In this document: positions 1 through 4,680 of the stretch, piece after piece | How positions within the stretch are numbered: position 1 is the stretch's first letter | How the letters are laid out: each line of letters opens with the position of its first letter | DNA from: Bacteroidales bacterium UBA4353 | GTDB lineage: Bacteria; Bacteroidota; Bacteroidia; Bacteroidales; Paludibacteraceae | Reading direction: 5' to 3' | Length of the DNA: 13,171 nucleotides | Assembly (NCBI GenBank): GCA_002394025.1 | Contig: DGSV01000096.1 | Location: 1-13,171 of the forward strand | The notes under the pieces: model-generated | What the model was told of the DNA's origin: nothing | Databases searched by the model: none | What the model saw: the letters and a program-made list of their open reading frames with translations, nothing else | Program-made: the position numbers and the translations under genes

Positions 1-143
1 AAACAAATAACAAATTTATTTACTGCCGAGCGCCCAAGGAGTCAACGAAGTTAACTCCGCTAAACAGCGAGGGCAGCAAACAAATAACAAATTTATTTAC
101 TGCCGAGCGCAAAAAGGAGTCAACGAAGTTAGCTCCGCTAAAT
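1..143. repeat. Two tandem copies of a ~77-bp palindromic repeat
   Basis: Two direct copies start at 1 and 78. The first 33 bases (1-33 and 78-110) are identical; the rest (34-67 and 111-143) differs by a few substitutions and a one-base indel. Each unit has internal dyads: AAATAA/TTATTT close to the start, and GGAGTCAAC-GAA-GTTAACTCC (38-58 in copy 1), which can fold as a small hairpin. GGCAG at the end of unit 1 can pair with CTGCC in unit 2. The window begins exactly at a unit boundary, so the array probably extends to the left. It is seen directly as a repeat; family and function are unknown. Confidence 0.85.
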
Positions 144-154
144 AGATTTTATAG

Positions 155-197
155 AACAAAGACAGTGGTTATAATATTAGCTACTGTCTTTGTTTTT
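155..197 (+). terminator. Probable intrinsic terminator, plus strand
   Basis: A perfect 12-bp inverted repeat, AACAAAGACAGT (155-166) and ACTGTCTTTGTT (183-194), encloses a 16-base loop and runs into a T stretch (193-197). This is the shape of a rho-independent terminator for transcripts coming from the repeat region or from a gene left of the window. The mirrored A-rich side (155-160) gives some terminator character on the minus strand too. Confidence 0.65.
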
Positions 198-208
198 ACC
201 TACAACTC

Positions 209-236
209 CTGCCATGGAAGAGTAGTGCTATGGCAG
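209..236. other. Small inverted repeat
   Basis: CTGCCAT (209-215) pairs with ATGGCAG (230-236) across a 14-base loop. It lies between two longer stem-loops (155-194 and 237-282). It could be an extra hairpin of the terminator region or part of a structured transcript. Only the pairing is seen; function is unknown. Confidence 0.4.
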
Positions 237-282
237 AAAGAATAATAGCACCAGGACCGCAATCCTGACGCTATTATTCTTT
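237..282. terminator. Stem-loop, likely terminator of the minus-strand lipoprotein gene
   Basis: A perfect 13-bp inverted repeat, AAAGAATAATAGC (237-249) and GCTATTATTCTTT (270-282), has a second inner stem CAGGA/TCCTG (252-256 and 263-267). It lies about 45 bases past the stop codon of the minus-strand lipoprotein gene. The lower stem is A/T-rich on both sides and could supply the U tract in either direction. Position and shape suggest a terminator; it could also be shared with transcription arriving from the left. Confidence 0.6.
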
Positions 283-325
283 TCGGTTGTTAGTGGTTTA
301 ATTAATGTTTAACAAAAAACAAAAA

Positions 326-1105
326 TTACAAAATGGCAGAAGATAATTTAGAATTAATTTTGTTGAAACGCTTTAACTGTTTGCTGCTCAACTCGTCACT
401 TGCCGCTTCAATCTTTTCTGCAAGTTCTTGATATTTTTCCATCAATTCAGCCATCTCAGAATATGAGCTCATATCCCCTGAGTTAACTTTTTTTAGAATA
501 GCAGTGTACTCATTTACAAATTGTTCATAAGAATCAATCACGCTATCCCACTCGTTTGAACTGTTAGAACCCTTACTTGACGAAGAATATAAACTTTTGT
601 CAATTTCAAGGCAGCTTGATACTTTAAAGGTGAATTCTTTATCTTTACGGTCCTTAAAACCATCATAACTCCAACGAACTTGTCCTGTTTCACCACTTTC
701 CAACCTCAGTAGGTTACTAAGATCATCGTGTGAGTAAACACCTGAAAAACCAGTGGCTGTCGGACTCCAAGTATTAACTATATTTCCGTCCTTGTCTCTT
801 AATTCCAATCCAATGCCAAAATTACCATTGACGCTTTGCCCATAAGTTCCCATGGGCTCTATGCCCTCGGTATTAAATTTGAACGGAACGTCTGTGCGTT
901 GAAGTTCAATACTAATAATGTACTTGTTGAAGATGCCCTTTTCGTCATATTTTACTATGAATTGTTTATCAACAACAGTAAAATATTCCTTCAAATCTCC
1001 TTTCACTTCTGTAGATTCCGGAGTAAGAGTTATATCCTTGTTGCCACAAGAATTAAATAAAAATAAAACAGCTGCAAAGGCAGTTAAGAAAGTTTTTTTT
1101 AACAT
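326..1105 (-). CDS. Putative lipoprotein of unknown function
   Basis: A 259-residue secreted protein. The N-terminus has KK and a hydrophobic stretch (about residues 6-17) ending in FNSC, so Cys20 is the likely lipidated residue. It is followed by GNKD, faintly like the acidic/charged export signal placed after the cysteine in surface lipoproteins of Bacteroidetes. Residues about 34-165 look like a beta-rich domain (motif VKGDLKEYFTVVDK at 34-47). A Ser/Asn-rich linker (171-184) leads to a helical, charged C-terminus (185-259) with coiled-coil character. The ATG start is followed directly by the signal peptide. The gene stands alone, divergent from the kinase cassette and with its own promoter. 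It resembles small lipoproteins common in gut Bacteroidales, possibly the DUF6591 type, but I cannot confirm the family. Its A/T content is higher than that of the cassette next to it. Confidence 0.8.
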   Translation of the reverse strand: MLKKTFLTAFAAVLFLFNSCGNKDITLTPESTEVKGDLKEYFTVVDKQFIVKYDEKGIFNKYIISIELQRTDVPFKFNTEGIEPMGTYGQSVNGNFGIGLELRDKDGNIVNTWSPTATGFSGVYSHDDLSNLLRLESGETGQVRWSYDGFKDRKDKEFTFKVSSCLEIDKSLYSSSSKGSNSSNEWDSVIDSYEQFVNEYTAILKKVNSGDMSSYSEMAELMEKYQELAEKIEAASDELSSKQLKRFNKINSKLSSAIL

Positions 1106-1207
1106 AACAAATAAAATTTAAATATTTTTTTTGCCTACAACCTTTCAAGCGCTTCGGCATCTTCTTTGTGTTTAATGTCAAAATTGCAATTTTTATGACT
1201 GACGCCG

Positions 1208-1239
1208 CAAAGGTAAATTAAAAAATACACATTTGTCAA
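1208..1239 (-). promoter_or_regulatory. Bacteroidetes-type promoter for the lipoprotein gene
   Basis: On the minus strand TACCTTTG (1215-1208) matches the -7 consensus TAnnTTTG, and TTGAC (1239-1235) lies at the -33 position about 20 bases upstream. Transcription would start near 1201, leaving a leader of about 95 bases. The leader holds a possible weak hairpin around the AAGCGCTT palindrome (about 1147-1154). Consensus match only; no experimental support. Confidence 0.6.
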
Positions 1240-1246
1240 GTCCTTT

Positions 1247-1274
1247 TTGGTCCTTGTTTGGTCCTTGTTGGTCC
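1247..1274 (+). repeat. Three phased TTGGTCC repeats, operator-like
   Basis: TTGGTCC occurs at 1247-1253, 1258-1264 and 1268-1274, so starts are 11 and 10 bases apart, about one DNA turn. The cluster lies just upstream of the -33 elements of two divergent promoters (lipoprotein to the left, kinase cassette to the right). Same-face spacing is typical of cooperative protein binding sites. That it is an operator is inference; the repeats themselves are seen directly. Confidence 0.55.
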
Positions 1275-1299
1275 ACATGATTTTTTGGGTGTTTAATTA

Positions 1300-1331
1300 C
1301 TTGTGAATTTCAAAATAAAGGCATAACTTTG
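1300..1331 (+). promoter_or_regulatory. Bacteroidetes-type promoter for the two-gene kinase cassette
   Basis: CTTG (1300-1303) and TAACTTTG (1324-1331) are separated by 20 bases, matching the -33 TTTG / -7 TAnnTTTG layout of Bacteroidetes. The start of transcription would be near 1337, giving a leader of only about 15 bases before the ATG at 1353. This decides the start of the downstream gene: an in-frame TTG at 1329 lies inside the -7 box and cannot be the start of this transcript. Confidence 0.65.
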
Positions 1332-1352
1332 TCTTCGAAAAATAATGTTGTT

Positions 1353-1940
1353 ATGGATAAGAATGCCCCCCAAATTATGATTTTGCGCAATGCTGTCGAG
1401 CAAAACGTGAAGCGCAAAATGAAAACTCCAAGTGACTTCCTGTTTCTGTCAGGTGTCATTTGGGAACGCACCCACGAAACCATCTCGCCCACAACTCTCA
1501 AGCGCCTGTGGGGGTATATTGACGGGGCTGATAGCACCCGCCGCTCAACCCTCAACCTGCTTTCGAGGTTCATAGGCTATGAAGATTGGGACGCATATCT
1601 TGCCGCCATAGATGAGCAAGCGACATCTGAAAGCGACATATTTCAGGGTGATGGTCTGCGTGCCGAGGACCTCAAGCCCGGTGACCATGTTGAAGTCACG
1701 TGGATGCCAAATCGCCGATGCGTGTTCCTCTGTCTGGGCGGACAGCGTTTCGCGGTGGTGGAAAACGAGAACAGCAAACTGAGCTTCGGTGACACTTTTG
1801 AGGCCGCATTTTTCATAATCGGACAGCCCATGTATCTTGACAACCTCGTGCGCGGGGACCAGCCGCCAACGTCATACGTAGCAGGCTCAAAATCCGGACT
1901 TGTAAGCGTAAAAGTCCTTTCGAATAACTCGAACAACTAA
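1353..1940 (+). CDS. Putative DNA-binding/beta-domain protein, cassette gene 1
   Basis: 195 residues from the ATG at 1353; an in-frame TTG at 1329 lies in the promoter and is rejected. Residues about 25-83 form a compact helical region with the motif TISPTTLKRLWGYIDG (43-58), a basic STRRST and then RFIGYEDWDAY (72-82). This layout recurs in Bacteroidales proteins that look like helix-turn-helix regulators. After a linker, residues 103-188 look like a small beta-barrel-like domain starting LKPGDHVEVTWMP (107-119), with GDTF and QPMYLDNLV further on. No signal peptide or membrane segment is visible, so it should be cytoplasmic. It precedes the kinase gene by 71 bases on the same strand and is probably cotranscribed. 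A role as regulator or kinase target is inferred from context and fold impression; I know no characterised homologue. Confidence 0.75.
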   Translation: MDKNAPQIMILRNAVEQNVKRKMKTPSDFLFLSGVIWERTHETISPTTLKRLWGYIDGADSTRRSTLNLLSRFIGYEDWDAYLAAIDEQATSESDIFQGDGLRAEDLKPGDHVEVTWMPNRRCVFLCLGGQRFAVVENENSKLSFGDTFEAAFFIIGQPMYLDNLVRGDQPPTSYVAGSKSGLVSVKVLSNNSNN

Positions 1941-1954
1941 ATAAATCGTAATTC

Positions 1955-1984
1955 CGTAAATCGTCTTGTTACTTTCGATTTACG
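1955..1984 (+). promoter_or_regulatory. Intergenic hairpin between cassette genes
   Basis: CGTAAATCG (1955-1963) and CGATTTACG (1976-1984) form a perfect 9-bp stem with a 12-base loop. Shorter related pieces (AAATCGTAA at 1943-1951, TTACGAC at 1987-1993) allow competing pairings. It ends 27 bases before the kinase ATG and lacks a following T run, so it is more likely an RNA-stability or translation-control element than a terminator. It could also be a binding site for a dimeric protein. Confidence 0.4.
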
Positions 1985-2011
1985 ACTTACGACTAAAATT
2001 CGTACATCCCC

Positions 2012-3154
2012 ATGTCTTCTTCCTCATCATCATTCATCCAGCCCGGCTCATTCAGTAAAAACTGGTCAGACATTGAGCATCTGTCAACACGTTCGCGTAA
2101 CGTGCTATATACCGGTGTGCGCTACGGCAGACGTTTTCTGCTCAAGGCACTGCGTCCTGAGCACCAGAAACTCACCGACTACGCTGCCCTCCACGACAAG
2201 GAGTTCCGGCTTGGCATATCGCTCTCACACCCAAACATTGCTGCCACATTTTCACTTGAAAATGTTGCCGACCTCGGGCCGTGTATCGTTCAGGAATACA
2301 TCGATGGCGTGCCCCTCGACCAGTGGCTCAAGCAAAAGCCAACAACGGCACAGCGCAGCAAAGTCCTTCAACAACTCCTTGACGCACTGCAATACCTGCA
2401 CGAACGGCAACTTGTCCACCACGACCTGCACGGCAAAAATATTCTCATAACTACCAACAGCGGCAACGTCAAACTCATTGATTTCGGACTCTCTGACACC
2501 GACGATAGCACCACGCCACGACCCAACGACCCGCAGAGCGACATCAAAGCCGTTGGAAAGATAATAGCCAAACTTTTCCCCCGACAATATCTGTTTATCC
2601 GACATCGGTGTGCTGTTGGTTCTTACGGCGACATCACAGCCCTGCGTCGAGCCATAGAACGGCGTACCAGAACACTGCGGGTACTCCCCAATGCACTGCT
2701 TATTATAGCATTAGCGGTGGCGGTGGCGGTACTCTATGGGGCATACCGCAGACAGAATGTGCAACTTGAGCAAATGCAGCAGAAAATGGCCAATGACGTG
2801 GATATCGAAGAAATTAAAACCGTGTTGCAAAACGTCTATCAGCCCGTTTATGACAGCCTACAACTTGCAGATTCCCGCTACACTGAAATCGCTCAGTTAT
2901 ACGTCAGCATTCCTAATACAAGCGAAGAATATCAAAAGCTGGCAGCGCGGTATCCTGAGGGGTCAGAGCAACACTATAAATTCACAAAAGAATGGAATGC
3001 AGTCAAGTATATGATTACAGAAGACATCTTCGAAAAGGTTACTTCACTGCCGTCTTACATTAGAGAATACCAAGATGGGCGACTGCCGGAAGACGAGTAT
3101 CTCCGCCTTAAGGCGAAATACCTCAGCACCGTAAAACAGCTGCACAGCCAATAG
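2012..3154 (+). CDS. Membrane-anchored Hanks-type protein kinase, divergent
   Basis: 380 residues. The N-terminal half is a serine/threonine kinase-like domain (about 22-218): Lys45 (RFLLKAL), helix-C Glu64, hinge VQEYIDG (93-99), catalytic loop LVHHDLHGKNIL (134-145) with Asp138 and Asn143, and IDFGLSD (156-162) with metal-binding Asp157. Odd points: the glycine loop is missing (LSTRSRNV at 24-31), HRD reads HHD, the segment after DFG is very short with no APE motif, and QSDIKAVGKII (175-185) follows at once as the F helix. The C-lobe is therefore truncated relative to a typical kinase domain. A transmembrane helix (about 225-242) precedes a 135-residue helical, Gln/Glu-rich C-terminus, inferred to be periplasmic. 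Catalytic residues are kept, so it may be active, but a pseudokinase or small-molecule kinase is possible. It lies 71 bases after cassette gene 1. The high GC of both genes contrasts with the lipoprotein gene. Confidence 0.8.
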   Translation: MSSSSSSFIQPGSFSKNWSDIEHLSTRSRNVLYTGVRYGRRFLLKALRPEHQKLTDYAALHDKEFRLGISLSHPNIAATFSLENVADLGPCIVQEYIDGVPLDQWLKQKPTTAQRSKVLQQLLDALQYLHERQLVHHDLHGKNILITTNSGNVKLIDFGLSDTDDSTTPRPNDPQSDIKAVGKIIAKLFPRQYLFIRHRCAVGSYGDITALRRAIERRTRTLRVLPNALLIIALAVAVAVLYGAYRRQNVQLEQMQQKMANDVDIEEIKTVLQNVYQPVYDSLQLADSRYTEIAQLYVSIPNTSEEYQKLAARYPEGSEQHYKFTKEWNAVKYMITEDIFEKVTSLPSYIREYQDGRLPEDEYLRLKAKYLSTVKQLHSQ

Positions 3155-3402
3155 TATTTTATGTTCCATCTGTAAAAAAATAATGGACCAACATATATCT
3201 GAAATGTACTAAAGTGTTCCAGAAAAATACAATAATAAAAATATAACTTTGCCGGCATAAAGTGAAAATGTAGAACCTAAATAGGAGTCAGCCGAAAATC
3301 CGTATGACAGAGTATGCAAACTCATAAACATTGGATTAAATAAAGTAGTAAAAAAAATAAAGGAAATCTTTTAATCATTACCCTTTAAATAATTTCAACA
3401 AA
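3155..3402 (+). promoter_or_regulatory. Promoter and long leader of the LRR protein gene
   Basis: This intergenic stretch contains TATAACTTTG with TAACTTTG at 3244-3251, a clear -7 match; the -33 region near 3220 is poor. Transcription would start near 3257, giving a leader of about 145 bases before the ATG at 3403. The leader is A/T-rich close to the start codon. A 7-codon ATG frame at 3313 has no convincing ribosome site. No terminator is visible after the kinase stop at 3154, so some read-through from the cassette is possible. TGGACCAACA at 3184-3193 is the inverse of the TGTTGGTCCA upstream of the cassette. Confidence 0.45.
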
Positions 3403-4518
3403 ATGAAAAAATTATTTTTACTGTTGTTTGCGTGCATGGCAAGCGTTAGTGTCGTATTCGCAGATGCCAGCGGCACTTGCGGCGACAACCTCAGTTGGAG
3501 TTACGACTCCTCCACAGGAGCCCTCACTATCACAGGCACTGGACCAATGACGAATTGGTCTAATTATGATTATGATAAAGTTCCGTGGTATTCATATCGC
3601 ATCCGCAGCGAAATAAAGGCCGTGAATTTGCCTGATGGTTTGACGAGCATTGGAAGTTATGTTTTCTATGAATGCACAGGTCTAACGAGCGTGACCATCC
3701 CCAGCAGCGTGACGAGTATTGGAAATAATGCTTTCGAAGGCTGCAGAGGCCTTACGAGCGTAACCATCCCCAGCAGCGTGACGAGCATAGGATATCAGGC
3801 TTTCTCTGGCTGCACGGGGCTGATGAGCGTGGTTATCGGAAACGGCGTGAAAACTATTAGCCCCAATGCATTCTATGGCTGCACGGGCTTGCAGAGCATA
3901 ACCTGCTACAGCATGCGTCCGCCGACAGTTGCCAACGTGTCTCAGACAGGTCAGTTCGCGACTTTGCCATACAGCACCATCGTTTATGTGCCTGCCGATT
4001 ATTTTGAGACATACAATATGCACGACATCTGGGGTATGTATGACGTGCGTCCGATAGGTTCAACGACGGTGCAGACCACAGACCTGATGGTTACTCCGCA
4101 TTACACGACGGCTGACGTGGCATGGCCCACTGTGGACAACGCGGCTACGTACGAACTTGTGATAATGCAGAACGGGACTGTGGTATGCACGCTTGTGTTC
4201 AACGCTCAAGGGCAACTGACGAGCATCGCCTTCCGCGCTCCTGCTGAGTCAGCCCGTGCCGCAGGGCAGGGTTTCCAGTTCACCGTGACAGGACTTGAGG
4301 ACGGTAGCGCATATTCGCTCACGCTCAACGCAAAAGACGCTGTGGGCAATGTGCTGAGGACCTTCGCGCAGGACTTCTCCACGGGAGCCACAGCACTTGA
4401 GGATGTCAACGCCGACGGCATGGCTCTGAAACCGCGCAAGGTGCTTATTGATGGAGCTATCTATATCCTTATGCCTGACGGCAGAATGTTTAATCTGCAA
4501 GGGGCGGAAGTAAAATAA
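3403..4518 (+). CDS. Secreted BspA-like leucine-rich repeat protein with sorting-tail-like C-terminus
   Basis: 371 residues. A signal peptide (KK, hydrophobic core, cleavage near VFA-D at 18-21) is followed by the usual N-terminal cap of BspA proteins (CGDNLSWSYDSSTGALTITG, 26-45). Four 23-residue repeats of the BspA/LRR_5 type (74-165) follow, with pattern LTSVTIPSSVTSIGNNAFEGC. Residues about 224-327 resemble a fibronectin type III-like beta domain. The C-terminus (331-371), with KVLIDGAIYILMPDGRMFNLQGAEVK-like spacing, resembles the short tail of type IX-secreted proteins in Bacteroidales (DG-x-Y/I, then a G-R-M-F-N-x-x-G-x-x-V end). BspA-type proteins mediate adhesion or host binding; the partner here is unknown. 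Export through the GldM/GldN system of this window is inferred. The gene is convergent with the parvulin operon. Confidence 0.85.
   Translation: MKKLFLLLFACMASVSVVFADASGTCGDNLSWSYDSSTGALTITGTGPMTNWSNYDYDKVPWYSYRIRSEIKAVNLPDGLTSIGSYVFYECTGLTSVTIPSSVTSIGNNAFEGCRGLTSVTIPSSVTSIGYQAFSGCTGLMSVVIGNGVKTISPNAFYGCTGLQSITCYSMRPPTVANVSQTGQFATLPYSTIVYVPADYFETYNMHDIWGMYDVRPIGSTTVQTTDLMVTPHYTTADVAWPTVDNAATYELVIMQNGTVVCTLVFNAQGQLTSIAFRAPAESARAAGQGFQFTVTGLEDGSAYSLTLNAKDAVGNVLRTFAQDFSTGATALEDVNADGMALKPRKVLIDGAIYILMPDGRMFNLQGAEVK
3622..3897 (+). repeat. Tandem 69-bp LRR-coding repeats
   Basis: Four 69-base units encode the four 23-residue leucine-rich repeats. Units 2 and 3 are nearly identical in DNA (for example GTGACCATCCCCAGCAGCGT and its counterpart 69 bases on), while units 1 and 4 have diverged. 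Such near-identity invites slippage or recombination, so repeat number could vary between strains. Confidence 0.85.
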
Positions 4519-4552
4519 TCTTTTATTAACTTTTGCTGTCCGGTAAAATTGC

Positions 4553-4560
4553 TATCTTTG
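4553..4560 (+). promoter_or_regulatory. Promoter-like -7 box inside the inverted-repeat element
   Basis: TATCTTTG matches the Bacteroidetes -7 consensus TAnnTTTG. A TTTG at 4532-4535, within the left terminal repeat, could act as -33, but the 17-base spacing is shorter than usual. Outward or inward promoters at the ends are common in insertion sequences. The only reading frame downstream is 15 codons long (ATG at 4564), so a remnant transposase promoter is the inferred origin. Confidence 0.4.
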
Positions 4561-4599
4561 CACATGTTACTAAGGTTTTATGGTAAAAACAAAGGTAAC

Positions 4600-4634
4600 A
4601 AAAAAGGCTGAAACCCAACAGAGGGCTTCAGCCT
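4600..4634 (-). terminator. Intrinsic terminator of the parvulin operon, inside the element
   Basis: Read on the minus strand, AGGCTGAA (4634-4627) pairs with TTCAGCCT (4612-4605) in an 8-bp stem, extended by GGG/CCC (4625-4623 and 4616-4614) after one mismatch, with a 6-base loop. Six T residues follow (4605-4600). This is a textbook rho-independent terminator about 47 bases after the parvulin gene stop. It lies inside the candidate mobile element, so the operon may use a terminator brought in by that element. Confidence 0.75.
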
Positions 4635-4680
4635 AATTTATAGCGGGAAAAAATGTTTTACCGGACAGCAAAAATTATTT

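Larger units (their letters stand above)
4531..4673. mobile_element. Candidate MITE with perfect 18-bp terminal inverted repeats
   Basis: TTTTGCTGTCCGGTAAAA (4531-4548) and its exact reverse complement TTTTACCGGACAGCAAAA (4656-4673) bound a 143-bp segment with no substantial gene. Inside are a -7-like box near the left end, a dyad TGTTAC/GTAACA (4565-4570, 4595-4600) and a terminator hairpin (4605-4634). Perfect long terminal repeats around a short non-coding core are characteristic of miniature inverted-repeat elements or internally deleted insertion sequences. I do not see an unambiguous target duplication; flanks are A/T-rich (TTAAC on the left, ATTAT on the right). It lies 12 bases after the LRR gene stop and 7 bases past the parvulin stop. 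The alternative is a convergent-terminator structure without mobility. Confidence 0.6.

Noticed and set aside
1..143. CRISPR-like direct repeats
   Set aside because: Only two copies, the intervening segment is itself repeated rather than unique, and no cas gene is nearby.
3..242. 80-codon open frame across the left repeats and the first two hairpins
   Set aside because: No start is visible, it crosses terminator-like stems, the repeat period is not a multiple of three over the first part, and the translation has no recognisable domain.
1329..1352. TTG start extending cassette gene 1 by 8 residues
   Set aside because: The TTG is inside the -7 box TAACTTTG at 1324-1331, so it would not be on the transcript; the ATG at 1353 is preferred.
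1310..1936. Long antisense frames over cassette gene 1
   Set aside because: They are mirror frames of a GC-richer coding gene, with no family resemblance or ribosome site.
3682..4023. 113-codon antisense frame with internal repeats
   Set aside because: Its repeats only mirror the 69-bp LRR units of the real gene on the other strand.
4564..4611. 15-codon frame after the promoter-like box in the inverted-repeat element
   Set aside because: Too short, unrecognised and runs into the terminator hairpin; at most a remnant of a transposase start.
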